Source: Phycisphaeraceae bacterium (lineage in GTDB: Bacteria > Planctomycetota > Phycisphaerae > Phycisphaerales > UBA1924). From it: a stretch of DNA of 64,000 nt. The translations under genes were made by a program, and so were the position numbers. The stretch's first letter is position 1. Every line of letters begins with the position of its first letter. This document shows positions 9,547 to 17,756 of this stretch, one piece after another. Under the pieces are notes generated by a model that saw only the letters and a list, made by a program, of their open reading frames with translations, ran no database searches and had not been told where the DNA came from. The stretch spans positions 861,661-925,660 of the forward strand of contig JAHBXD010000001.1 of the NCBI GenBank assembly GCA_019636695.1. Reading direction: 5' to 3'.

Positions 9547-10158
9547 GTGATCAATGTCTCCCACGCGGCAGCCTCAACCCACTCCTCCCGACTCTCGGAC
9601 CTCCCCAGTCGTGTCACCGCTGGTGATCGAAACGCCGCCGCTGCGTTCCTTCATGCCAACAGCGATCTCATCCGTCGGCGCATGCGTCACAAACTCGGCC
9701 GCGCCATGCGCCGGGTGTTCGATTCGCAGGATCTGATGTCCACCCTCGCGCGACGGCTGGATCACTACGTCGATGCCGGTCGCGCCGATGTGGCCAATGA
9801 AGCCCAGCTCTGGGGGCTTGTCCTGAAAATCGCTGAGCACGCCATCATCGATAAAGCCCGCATGCTCGACCGCATGCATCGGATCGAAGGGCCGGATTCC
9901 GAGTTCGCCAATCGCCTCAGGCACACCATCCACTCTGGCGAAGGCACGAATGATGACGCCCTTGATCTCCTCTTCGCCCGGATCTTTGAAAACCTTCCTG
10001 ATCCCATCGACCGCGAAATCCTCACCCTCTGGTGCAACGGACGATCGCTTGCCGAGATCGCCGATGTGCTCGCCGCGACGCCCGAACTCGTTCGGAAACG
10101 CTGGCAGAGAATCCGCGAAAAAAGCATGCGGCTCCTCGATGAGGGCACGCAGACATGA
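9547..10158 (+). CDS. ECF-like RNA polymerase sigma factor
   Basis: A 203-residue protein from GTG 9547 with GGGAG 6 nt upstream. The N-terminal half resembles sigma region 2 (helices around RRRMRHKLGRAMRRVFDSQDLMSTLARRLD, then ILTLWCNG in the second half). The C-terminal region 4 has an HTH pattern, GRSLAEIADVLAATPELVRKRWQRIREKSMRLL. No anti-sigma factor is adjacent. The stop codon overlaps the start of the downstream Ser/Thr kinase by 4 nt, a pairing typical of planctomycete ECF groups in which kinase signalling controls the sigma factor. The regulon is unknown. Confidence 0.8.
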   Translation: MINVSHAAASTHSSRLSDLPSRVTAGDRNAAAAFLHANSDLIRRRMRHKLGRAMRRVFDSQDLMSTLARRLDHYVDAGRADVANEAQLWGLVLKIAEHAIIDKARMLDRMHRIEGPDSEFANRLRHTIHSGEGTNDDALDLLFARIFENLPDPIDREILTLWCNGRSLAEIADVLAATPELVRKRWQRIREKSMRLLDEGTQT

Positions 10159-12239
10159 GAACCGCCCGAGATGCCTGGCGAGACCGACTCGCCGTAGAGG
10201 CGCCGCGGCTCGACGACAATGGTTTGGCCGCGTTCGTCGCCGGCCTCGAAGACCAGACCGCCGACAACCTCTCCGATGTCATCGATATCGATGCCCGCGC
10301 CAGATTGGCCGCCGATGAGCCCGTCACCCTTGAGCGCTATCTCAACGCCGTCGGCGAACTCGAACACAACCCCGTCATCCTTGACGCCGCCATCGAAGCC
10401 GCGCTCCGTGCTCTGCGAAAGAAGGGCCTCTCCGCGCCGATCGCCCGTCAGGAACTGATCCAGCGCTATCCCCATCTCGCCCAGTCGATCTCAACCGCCG
10501 CCATGCTCGACGACATGCTCATGGGCACTTCCACCCTGGCCGGCGCCATCCGCGCGCCCGTCGAACGCACGCTCCCGCTCCCATGGGGACCGCTCCTTGA
10601 CGATGGTCGGCATCGCTACGAACTTCGCGAGTTGCTCGGCTCCGGAAGTCAGGCTTCGGTCTATCAAGCGGTCGATCATCTCCTCTCCGCCCCAGAAATG
10701 CCCGCATGGGTCGCCGTGAAAGTCTTTCACGATCGCAACCGGCCCGTCTGGGGGTCGCCTCGTGCGGCCCACGAAGCCGTCGCCGTACGACGTGTCGATC
10801 ATCCCGGTGTCGTTCGGGTGATCGATCGCGGCGAAACCGACGACGGCTCTTCCTACATCGTCTACGAGTGTGTCGATGGGGTGCCGCTCACCCGCGCACG
10901 TGAGCAGTATTCCGGCCCCATGCCCGCCACAGAGTGCGCCCGGCTGGTCGCGTGCATCGCGAGGGGTGTGCAGGCCGCCCATGCCGCCGGAATCCTGCAC
11001 CGCGATCTCAAGCCCTCCAACATCCTCATCCAGCGCGATGGCACGCCCAAAGTTGCGGATTTCGGCCTTGCCGCTGTTATTCACGACCGCCTGCACCGGC
11101 GCGGGGCCGTCGGAAGTGCTGCATTCATGTCGCCCGAGCAATACCTCGACGATGAAGACGCAGCCCTCGTGACGACAGACATTTACGCCCTCGGCGGCAT
11201 CCTGTACTGGCTCCTGACCGGGCGATACCCCAACGGTCAGACCATCGAAGAAATCGATGCAAGGCTCCGACAAGGAAGGCGTGCTCCGCCCCTCTCGGTC
11301 GATTCCGGTCTTGCATCGGTCCCGCCAACCCTCGTCGCCATTTGTCTTCGCGCTCTCGACCCCGATCCTTCCAGACGCTACGGATCTGCTGAGGCCCTTG
11401 CAAGCGACCTCGAAGCATACCTCAATCATCAGCCCGTCGGCTGGATGAACCCATCCATACGTGAACGCCTGCGACTCTGGATCACCCGCTCGCCGAAAAC
11501 CGCGGCACTCACCGGCGCCAGCCTGCTGATCACCCTCGCGGCCTTCATCACCGCGATGGTCGTTTTTCACATGTCACAGGTCCGATCCCTTCAAAACAAA
11601 ATCGCCATCGAGGCTGAACGCGCGGATCGAGTCGAAGCGCAGATGATCGGCGCTGTCGAAAAGGCTCGTGTGGCCGCGATTTCTAATGCGATCAACATGA
11701 CCTTACAGAATGCCGGTGACCCCGTCATCGGCCCCAACGGCGGATGGCTCAAAAACTCCATCATCGTCGAGGCCATGTTCGGTTCGCATTTCATCGGCCG
11801 CGACGATTCCGGGAAAGCACTCTGGCGCATCCGCGTCCAGACAGCCAAATCGCTCATCGAGCACCACCGGAAATTGCATAGTGAGGATGATTTCGAGACC
11901 AGCCTCTGGCGAACCATGCTCGGCTACTGGCTCCTGCTCGAAAAACAATATGAGGAAGCCCACGAACACCTTGCCCTCGTCGTCGATTTCTGGTCGCGGC
12001 GGCTCGCCCCGAACGATGCATGGGTCATCGACTTGACCGCCATGCGCGATGTTGCCCGCTATCAGCACCTTCTTCGTGTGCCCGATGCCGACCTCGTCGA
12101 ACGGCGGGCTTTGCGCGAAACCCTCAAAGAACACCGTCAACGTCAGCTCGAAGAGAGAACCCGGTATTGGATCCACACCGCGCTCGGCGAAGGCTTCGAC
12201 CGCGACGAACAACCGGTTGCCGCGCCCAACCCGCCCTGA
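10155..12239 (+). CDS. Membrane Ser/Thr protein kinase (PknB-like)
   Basis: 694 residues. The first ~150 residues are a helical region before the kinase domain. The kinase begins at about residue 153 (RYELRELLGSGSQASVYQAV, Gly-rich loop). The VAIK-type lysine lies in WVAVKVF, the catalytic loop HRDLKPSN at 282-289, the metal-binding DFG at 302-304 and the APE-equivalent in SPEQYLDD. A single membrane helix at about 452-475 is followed by a charged coiled-coil and a ~200-residue C-terminal region with helical repeats. Its ATG overlaps the sigma factor stop, so the two are coupled. It probably phosphorylates or otherwise governs the sigma factor; that is inference from context. Confidence 0.9.
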   Translation: MRTARDAWRDRLAVEAPRLDDNGLAAFVAGLEDQTADNLSDVIDIDARARLAADEPVTLERYLNAVGELEHNPVILDAAIEAALRALRKKGLSAPIARQELIQRYPHLAQSISTAAMLDDMLMGTSTLAGAIRAPVERTLPLPWGPLLDDGRHRYELRELLGSGSQASVYQAVDHLLSAPEMPAWVAVKVFHDRNRPVWGSPRAAHEAVAVRRVDHPGVVRVIDRGETDDGSSYIVYECVDGVPLTRAREQYSGPMPATECARLVACIARGVQAAHAAGILHRDLKPSNILIQRDGTPKVADFGLAAVIHDRLHRRGAVGSAAFMSPEQYLDDEDAALVTTDIYALGGILYWLLTGRYPNGQTIEEIDARLRQGRRAPPLSVDSGLASVPPTLVAICLRALDPDPSRRYGSAEALASDLEAYLNHQPVGWMNPSIRERLRLWITRSPKTAALTGASLLITLAAFITAMVVFHMSQVRSLQNKIAIEAERADRVEAQMIGAVEKARVAAISNAINMTLQNAGDPVIGPNGGWLKNSIIVEAMFGSHFIGRDDSGKALWRIRVQTAKSLIEHHRKLHSEDDFETSLWRTMLGYWLLLEKQYEEAHEHLALVVDFWSRRLAPNDAWVIDLTAMRDVARYQHLLRVPDADLVERRALRETLKEHRQRQLEERTRYWIHTALGEGFDRDEQPVAAPNPP

Positions 12240-12266
12240 GCCTGCGCCCGTGCTCGATTAAAGCCA

Positions 12267-13262
12267 TTACTTCCCGGCGCTCCGCCAGGAAACAATCGGC
12301 ACCGTCGCCATGGTGTGCAACCCGGGGTTTGCCCGCACAAGCGACAGAATCGCGTTGAGTGTGATGGCGATCGTCGCGGTGTCACCGTGCACGCCTCCGG
12401 CAAACGTCAGGTCAAGTCCGGGGTCGCCGTCGATCACGATGCGATCGTGCGGGTTCTCCTGACCGATCGCCGCGAGGAAATCGAGCGTGATCACCTCGCG
12501 CTCGCCCGCGAACCCCGTGGCGACCTGGCGCACCCCCGCCCCGTGACCGGCCGGGATCTCCCCGAGCGCGCATGTCAGTGTGCGCTCCGCGCGAACTTGT
12601 TCCATGCTCTCATTCCAGCTTGTCAGCGTGATCCCGAGGCGGTCAGCGATGAAGAAAAGACTCTCTCCCAGCCCGACATGCCTGAGCGAGCCGTCCATCG
12701 CCCGCTGCGAGAACCCTTCGCGGTCAAGCCCCGCGCCGATCTTCCTTTGAAAAGGCTCGCGCCTCGTAGACGCATCCTGCACGCGCCAGACGCGGACGCG
12801 ATCGACCGACCGGCAAACCGCCGTCGCCGTCACGGGAAGGGTGTCCATCAGAAAACCGGGGTTCACCCCGGTGCCGAGCAGCCGGCCGCCATGCTCCCGG
12901 GCGAGCGCATCCAAATCCTCGGCCAGTTCTGCGTGACGCAGCCACGGGTAGACCAGTTCTTCGCATGTGCTCACAACCGGCAGCCCCCGCTTGAGGAGCG
13001 CCCGCAGCGTCTCAGCGCAGAGCGAGAGATCCGAGACCGTCGTGACGACAGCGGCGTCGATTGCAGACCAGTCGCGGATCGCGTCGAGGTTTTCCACAAT
13101 CGGTAGGTCCGACCCGGACTCAGGAACCACGGTGCTCAAGGGCTTTCCCCGGAGTTCCGGATTGGTGTCGACCGCCGCGACGACTGTCCCGATGCCGCGG
13201 AGATAAAGGTCAGCGGCGATTCGACGGCCGAGCGGCCCAAATCCGACGTGCACGATTCGCAT
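12267..13262 (-). CDS. NAD(P)-dependent amino-acid dehydrogenase (2,4-diaminopentanoate dehydrogenase / dihydrodipicolinate reductase-like)
   Basis: 331 residues. The N-terminal Rossmann motif is GFGPLGRR (residues 7-14), followed by VVAAVDTNPELRGKPL. The middle shows the family pattern VVSTCEELVYP and GTGVNPGFLMDTLP. The C-terminal half matches the substrate domain of 2,4-diaminopentanoate dehydrogenase-type proteins (GHGAGVRQVATGF, GDPGLDLTFAGGVHGD). Family members oxidise or reduce small diamino acids; no ornithine-degradation neighbours are present, so the substrate is open. It ends convergently with the kinase gene, 27 bp away. Confidence 0.75.
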   Translation of the reverse strand: MRIVHVGFGPLGRRIAADLYLRGIGTVVAAVDTNPELRGKPLSTVVPESGSDLPIVENLDAIRDWSAIDAAVVTTVSDLSLCAETLRALLKRGLPVVSTCEELVYPWLRHAELAEDLDALAREHGGRLLGTGVNPGFLMDTLPVTATAVCRSVDRVRVWRVQDASTRREPFQRKIGAGLDREGFSQRAMDGSLRHVGLGESLFFIADRLGITLTSWNESMEQVRAERTLTCALGEIPAGHGAGVRQVATGFAGEREVITLDFLAAIGQENPHDRIVIDGDPGLDLTFAGGVHGDTATIAITLNAILSLVRANPGLHTMATVPIVSWRSAGK

Positions 13263-13316
13263 GAATCATGTTCCTTTCCGGTGTACTGGCGATCGGATGA
13301 GCAGATGAAGTGCAGA

Positions 13317-13724
13317 TCATGGAGTCTCGTCAAGGACATCCCAAACACGGAGCGAGGCGATTCGTGGCCTCCAGGTTTCGACAAGTTCGACGTGGTTGGG
13401 GTGGTCTACGTAGACCGCATAGTCCTGCACGGACGCAAAGCCGATGTAGAGGCCGACATGGTAATCGGTGAGCACCGATGGGCGGCCGGTGTCGATGTGC
13501 TGCCCGGCGGCGTAGGCCACGACGCCGGGTATGAACGGAAGAAGGCGGTCTGAATCGGCGATCAGGCTCGGGATGTCGCCGGTGTCGTGAAGCGAGATGA
13601 GGACGATGTGGCTGATGAGGGCCGGCCGCGGAGCGGGTGCGGTTTGCGATGATGGGCACGTCGAGCACCCGGCAAGCCCGATGGCGCACGCGGCAAGGGT
13701 GCTGGCGCAGAGAATTCGGAGCAT
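13317..13724 (-). CDS. Dabb (stress-responsive A/B barrel) domain lipoprotein
   Basis: 135 residues. A short signal peptide with lipobox LAGC (Cys20) is followed by a Ser/Pro linker and a ~95-residue ferredoxin-like barrel: LISHIVLISLHD, a central LLPFIPGVVAYAAG, then HVGLYIGFASVQDYAVYVDHPNHVELV. This is the Dabb pattern of paired H-x-V and D-x-x-Y-x-x-H-P motifs. AAGGGGG sits upstream of ATG 13724. Dabb domains are dimeric and mostly of unknown function; lipoprotein versions occur in planctomycetes. It has a near-consensus promoter of its own. Confidence 0.8.
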   Translation of the reverse strand: MLRILCASTLAACAIGLAGCSTCPSSQTAPAPRPALISHIVLISLHDTGDIPSLIADSDRLLPFIPGVVAYAAGQHIDTGRPSVLTDYHVGLYIGFASVQDYAVYVDHPNHVELVETWRPRIASLRVWDVLDETP

Positions 13725-13763
13725 GGAACCCCCTTCGGACGTGGTCGCCCGTTTGTTTGTAAT

Positions 13764-13791
13764 AAGATAGGTATTTCGAGACGGCTGTCAA
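13764..13791 (-). promoter_or_regulatory. Sigma-70 promoter for the Dabb lipoprotein
   Basis: On the minus strand a perfect -35 TTGACA (13791-13786) is followed, after 16 bp, by TATCTT (13769-13764). The expected transcription start is near 13757, about 33 nt before ATG 13724. A-rich tracts just upstream (13795-13830) could serve as an UP element. This is the clearest housekeeping-type promoter I noticed in the window. Confidence 0.65.
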
Positions 13792-13839
13792 GAGGAATGG
13801 GAAGATTTTTGTTTGGTATTTTTCAGATACTCTTTGCTT

Positions 13840-14352
13840 GGTGCTGGGCGAGGCTGTGGGGGAGCGAACCAAGGCATGGGTAACAAAAACCGTTTCTGAA
13901 ACAATCGGTAAACGGTGCGGTGCGATGACGACCCATCGAGTTGGGGCGGCTTTGCGTGCCGGCACCCATGGGTCGCCGAATTGCCAAGGGAAACCATTGG
14001 GGCAGCGTACTACGTGCTCTCGCTTCGGCTAGGGAATTGCCCAAGTGGGAGGGTGAAATCTGCAATCGCTTACACACACGGAGCGGACACGGGGAAAAGC
14101 GGCGATCGAGAGGTGGTATCGGACACGTAACCCGCTGAGAAATCGTCACTTACGGTATGGGTTGCCCTCTTCGTGAAAATTATTTCGTCAAATCCTTGCA
14201 AACGTCCGAAAGCGTGGCACTTTTCCAAAGTCTTGTCTCTCTCTCTCCTCCTATGACTCGGCTGCGAGCGGGAACGAACGCGGCCGGGTATCAGAAAAGG
14301 CAGAACGGAAGTGGGAAAGGCCACGCTCTCGTGCGTGGCCTTTATCTTTTTT
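13840..14352 (+). ncRNA. Possible structured non-coding RNA ending in a strong terminator
   Basis: No reading frame here looks like a protein; the short overlapping frames on both strands lack Shine-Dalgarno sites and protein-like composition. On the plus strand there are several potential stems: ACCGTTT pairing with AAACGGT (13889-13918 area), and CGACCCAT pairing with ATGGGTCG (13928-13976 area) across a GC-rich loop. The stretch ends in a classic intrinsic terminator at 14316-14352. No tmRNA, RNase P, SRP or other known RNA core motif was found. The RNA, its 5' end and its function are all inferred. Confidence 0.3.
14316..14352 (+). terminator. Intrinsic terminator
   Basis: AAAGGCCACGC (14316-14326) pairs perfectly over 11 bp with GCGTGGCCTTT (14333-14343) across a 6-nt loop and is followed by ATCTTTTTT. 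The T-run is on the plus strand only, yet no plus-strand protein gene lies in the 600 bp upstream. That suggests an unannotated plus-strand transcript. Confidence 0.8.
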
Positions 14353-14390
14353 GATTTGTTCACTCGTCGGGCTGTTGGTGTGGGCGGGGA

Positions 14391-14796
14391 AATAGGGAGT
14401 AGGCAATGGGGAGTAGGCAATAGGCAATAGGCAAGAGGCAGTGGGCAATGGGCAATGGGGAGTAGGCAATAGGCAATAGGCAATAGGCAAGAGGCAGTGG
14501 GCAATGGGGAGTAGGCAATAGCCAATTGGCAAGAGGCAGTGGGCAATGGGCAATGGGGAGTAGGCAATAGGCAATAGGCAATAGGCAATAGGCAATAGGC
14601 AAGAGGCAGTGGGCAATGGGCAATGGGGAGTAGGCAATAGGCAATAGGCAATAGGCAAGAGGCAGTGGGCAATGGGGAGTAGGCAATAGGCAATAGGCAA
14701 GAGGCAGTGGGCAATGGGGAGTAGGCAATAGGCAAGAGGCAGTGGGCAAGAGGCAGTGGGCAAGAGGCAGTGGGCAATGGGCATTGGGGAATGGGG
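14391..14796. repeat. Degenerate heptanucleotide tandem-repeat array
   Basis: About 58 consecutive 7-bp units drawn from a small set of variants: AGGCAAT, GGGCAAT, GGGGAGT, AGGCAAG and AGGCAGT. The units are shuffled, with higher-order blocks of 35-50 bp repeated several times. The complementary strand reads (TTGCCTA, CCCATTG, CCCCATT). The array resembles the short tandemly repeated heptamers (STRR) known from filamentous cyanobacteria. Because 7 is not a multiple of 3 and the units contain no stops, minus frames stay open for up to 296 codons with a Pro-Ile-Ala-Tyr-Cys-Leu-Leu period; I regard these as non-genic. Confidence 0.9.
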
Positions 14797-14873
14797 CTTG
14801 GGAACGTGCCCGAGCGCGGATCGACTTGGTGGTTATGTCTTAGAGGCCCTTGCGGAATCAGGACAAAGGAGGG

Positions 14874-14980
14874 GTAGAGACGGGCGGGACGCCCATCCCA
14901 CCGAGGTCTGGTAGAGACTGAGGGCGCCCATCCCACCGAGGTCTGGAAGAGACAGGGCACGCCCAGCCCACCGAGGTTTA
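14874..14980. repeat. Three tandem 35-37 bp repeats
   Basis: Three adjacent copies at 14874-14910, 14911-14945 and 14946-14980 share GWAGAGAC, then GGG(C)..CGCCCA, then CCCACCGAGGTYT. The first copy contains the internal dyad GGGCG-GGA-CGCCC. They lie between the heptamer array and the stop codon of the nitrilase gene. Their function is unknown. Confidence 0.75.
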
Positions 14981-14984
14981 GAAG

Positions 14985-15788
14985 TCAATCTGCGAGAGGT
15001 TTTTCGCGATTCAACAACCGGATATCGGTGAGGGCAGGAAACTTGGAGCGCCACGAGCGGATCGCATCGGGGTCGATCGTCACGCTCAGGACGGCTTCTT
15101 CGGCACCGAGTTCTCCCAGGATTTCCCCCTGCGGGCCGACGGCGATGCTGCCTCCGACATATTCCAGGGTCGGGTCGGCTCCGACGCGGTTGACGCCGAG
15201 GGCGACTGCCTGGTTTTCGATGGCTCGAGCGATCAAGAGCGTTCGCCAGTGGTGTTGCCTGGCGTTCGGCCAGTTCGCGCCTAGGGCGAAGACCTCGGCG
15301 CCGCGAAGGGCGGCGATGCGGAAAAGTTCGGGGAAACGAAGGTCGTAACAGATCGCGGGGCAGACCGAAAGCGAGGCGGCTTCTGAGCGCCACGTGTAGG
15401 TGATGATCTCGTGGCCCGGTGCGAAGGCTTCCGGCTCTCTTCCGAAACTAAACGGGTGCATTTTGTGGTACTCAGCGAGAAGGTCGCCTGATGGGCCGTA
15501 GATCGTCGCTGCGTTGCATGCCTTGGCTTCGCGGTCGGGGAGAAGGGTTCGGCCACCCTGGACCGTGGCTCCGTAGTTCGAGGCAAGGCGTGCCAGGAAA
15601 GCGGCTGTCTCCTGCCGATGGTCGGCGGTTTCGGCAGTGCGAAGGCTGAATCCGGAATCGAACAACTCGGGTAGGAGCACGAGATCGCCTTCGGCGACGG
15701 ATGCCTCGGCAAGCATCGATTCAACCCGGCGGAAGTTCCGCTCGCGGTTCTCCCAGACGATGTCAAACTGCACGAGGTGCGCACGCAT
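14985..15788 (-). CDS. Carbon-nitrogen hydrolase, omega-amidase/nitrilase-like
   Basis: 267 residues, full length for the family. The catalytic triad is visible: Glu41 in LLPELFDSGF, Lys109 in EYHKMHPF and Cys147 in AICYDLRF. The HKMHPF and CYDLRFPELFR patterns are closest to the omega-amidase/YafV-type branch, which hydrolyses alpha-ketoglutaramate or similar omega-amides to clear transamination by-products. The exact substrate cannot be fixed from sequence. It is divergent from the HMG-CoA lyase gene, with 80 bp between the starts. Confidence 0.88.
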   Translation of the reverse strand: MRAHLVQFDIVWENRERNFRRVESMLAEASVAEGDLVLLPELFDSGFSLRTAETADHRQETAAFLARLASNYGATVQGGRTLLPDREAKACNAATIYGPSGDLLAEYHKMHPFSFGREPEAFAPGHEIITYTWRSEAASLSVCPAICYDLRFPELFRIAALRGAEVFALGANWPNARQHHWRTLLIARAIENQAVALGVNRVGADPTLEYVGGSIAVGPQGEILGELGAEEAVLSVTIDPDAIRSWRSKFPALTDIRLLNREKPLAD

Positions 15789-15868
15789 CGCGGGATCGTA
15801 TCGGCGTGCGCGATTCTCGGTGTGGGTTTGCCGCGACCGGCTCGAATCGTCTTCGATAGGATGGGGGC

Positions 15869-16789
15869 ATGTCCGAGCCGGTACGGATTACTGAAGTCGC
15901 GTTGCGAGACGGCCTTCAGAACGAGGCAGCGCAGATCGCGACCGTAGACAAGGCGCACCTGGCCGGATTGCTTGCGCGTACAGGCGTCGATGAGATCGAA
16001 GTTTCGAGTTTTGTATCGTCGAGGTGGATTCCGCAGTTGGGTGACGCGGCGGAGTTGTTCGCCATGATCGCCCAAGATGCCGGCCGCTGGCCGCTGTTGT
16101 CCGCGCTTGTTCCCAATGCGCGGGGGATGCAGTCGGCACTGGAGGTGAACGCGCGAGCCGGGCGGCAAGTGGTGGGCAAAGTCTCGGTGTTCACCGCGGC
16201 AAGTGAGACATTCTCTCAGCGCAATACCAATGCGACGATTGCGGAATCGCTCGAACGCTTCGGGCCGGTGCTTGCCATGGCGAATGAGGCCGGGCTTCCC
16301 GTGCGGGGATACGTCTCGTGCATCGTGGCGTGCCCGTTTGAGGGGCCGATCAAGCCCGACGCGGTGGCTGCGGTCGCGAGTGCCCTTGCCGCGGCTGGTG
16401 TTGTGGAAATTGATCTTGGCGACACGATCGGAGCCGCGACGCCGGAACGCCTTCTCGACGTGCTTGATGCGGTGGGGGACGCCCTCGGAAAGGGGTGGCG
16501 AGCACCCGGGAGACTGACAGTGCATCTGCACGACACTTTTGGAGGGGCGGCGGAGTGCGTGAGGGCATCCCTTGAATGGGGGATTCGCTCGTTCGACGGA
16601 TCAGCGGGCGGGCTGGGGGGGTGTCCGTATGCTTCGGTCGAGGGACGGCGTGCGCCGGGCAACATCAGCACGATGAGGCTCGTGGAAACGATTTCCGGTG
16701 CGGGATATCGCACGGCAGTGGATATGGAGGCTTTGCGAGAGGCCTCGAAGTTTGCTGAAGACATTGTCGCGCGGTCGAGGGGGGCGTGA
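15869..16789 (+). CDS. Hydroxymethylglutaryl-CoA lyase
   Basis: 306 residues forming a TIM-barrel HMGL-like enzyme that cleaves HMG-CoA to acetyl-CoA and acetoacetate in leucine or ketone metabolism. Motifs: metal/active-site RDGLQNE near the N-terminus, SSFVSSRWIPQL, HLHDTFGG, and the signature loop SAGGLGGCPYA with catalytic Cys252. A G-rich Shine-Dalgarno (AGGATGGGGGC) precedes ATG 15869. The stop overlaps the start of an enoyl-CoA hydratase, so the pair probably does consecutive steps of leucine or branched acyl-CoA breakdown. Confidence 0.92.
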   Translation: MSEPVRITEVALRDGLQNEAAQIATVDKAHLAGLLARTGVDEIEVSSFVSSRWIPQLGDAAELFAMIAQDAGRWPLLSALVPNARGMQSALEVNARAGRQVVGKVSVFTAASETFSQRNTNATIAESLERFGPVLAMANEAGLPVRGYVSCIVACPFEGPIKPDAVAAVASALAAAGVVEIDLGDTIGAATPERLLDVLDAVGDALGKGWRAPGRLTVHLHDTFGGAAECVRASLEWGIRSFDGSAGGLGGCPYASVEGRRAPGNISTMRLVETISGAGYRTAVDMEALREASKFAEDIVARSRGA

Positions 16790-17568
16790 TGATCCGGGTG
16801 ACGCAGATAGAAGCCGGGGTCACTTCGATTTGCCTGGATCGACCGGAGTTGCGGAACGCGTTGACGCCGCAGATGCTCCGAGAGTTTGTCGACGTGGTGA
16901 AGGGACTTACGGACGAGACCAGATGCGTGCTGCTCTGTGGTTCTGGCGAGGTGTTTTGCGCGGGGTTTGACTTGACGCTCTGCCGCGAAGATCCGAGCGG
17001 TGAGCATTTGCGCAGCTTGCTGACTTTGCTGAGTGCGAGTCTCGATGCGTTGCGAGGGCTTGTCGTTCCGGTGGTCGTCGGTGTGCAGGGAGGCGCGATC
17101 GCGGGCGGGTGCGCGCTGTTGGGTGGCGCGGACGTCGTGGTCTCGCATCGAGGGGCGAAGTTCGGATATCCGGTGGCGAAACTAGGGATTTCACCGGCAG
17201 TCTCGGCGCCGTGGCTTGCGGGGGCGATCGGGTGGGGCCTTGCAAGGGAGGCTTTGCTGGTGCCTTCGGTCTTTGACGGGCGTGAAGCGGAACGAATCGG
17301 ACTGGTCGATGTGCTCGTGGATGAGGCTGGAGAGGTGCACGTGCGGGCGATGGACATTGCGAAGCGGCTTGGGATGAAACCTCGATCGGGCCTAGGGACA
17401 ACCCGGGGGTGGATGCGTGAGATCGGGGTTGAGGGTGGGATCGAGGGGGAAACGGGAGCAGCGGCCCTGCAGGTTTCGCTGAGTTTGGTAGGCTCGGAGG
17501 AACAGCAGGCGTTGCTGCCCCGGGCCTGGGGTCGGGAGGGAGGCGGTTCCCGAACGAAAGACGGCTGA
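16786..17568 (+). CDS. Enoyl-CoA hydratase/isomerase family protein
   Basis: 260 residues of crotonase fold. The CoA-binding/oxyanion loops are seen as EVFCAGFDL and QGGAIAGGCALLGGADVVV. The start is GTG 16786 or ATG 16789, overlapping the HMG-CoA lyase stop. Sitting next to HMG-CoA lyase, 3-methylglutaconyl-CoA hydratase is an attractive assignment, but the sequence by eye only supports the superfamily. The C-terminal 60 residues are Gly/Glu-rich and atypical (RSGLGTTRGWMREIGVEGGIEGETGAA). Confidence 0.85.
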   Translation: MMIRVTQIEAGVTSICLDRPELRNALTPQMLREFVDVVKGLTDETRCVLLCGSGEVFCAGFDLTLCREDPSGEHLRSLLTLLSASLDALRGLVVPVVVGVQGGAIAGGCALLGGADVVVSHRGAKFGYPVAKLGISPAVSAPWLAGAIGWGLAREALLVPSVFDGREAERIGLVDVLVDEAGEVHVRAMDIAKRLGMKPRSGLGTTRGWMREIGVEGGIEGETGAAALQVSLSLVGSEEQQALLPRAWGREGGGSRTKDG

Positions 17569-17756
17569 GAAACAGGAACCTTTGGACGTAGAAATCGGAT
17601 ATACTGAGCCAGCAGACAGCGCCGGACTCCGGGCACGGGGACCGGCCGCGGGCCTGACCAAGGCGCAGCCCGCCAGGGCGCGTACGGCTCGCGAACTCAT
17701 CAAGACAACTTGCACCCCGCAGCAATCGGGTGTTGATTTCCAGGGAGTGATTCTCG

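Noticed and set aside
13840..14352. tmRNA, RNase P or SRP RNA
   Set aside because: AGGGTGAAA at about 14050 recalls part of RNase P, but the GAGGAAAGTCC core and the other conserved regions are missing; no tmRNA or SRP core string either.
14391..14796. CRISPR array
   Set aside because: Units are 7 bp with no unique spacers and there are no cas genes.
14070..14960. Long minus-strand frames (up to 296 codons) with Pro-Ile-Ala-Tyr-Cys-Leu-Leu repeats
   Set aside because: They are produced by the stop-free heptamer array being read in several frames at once. No ribosome-binding site, and all frames look alike.
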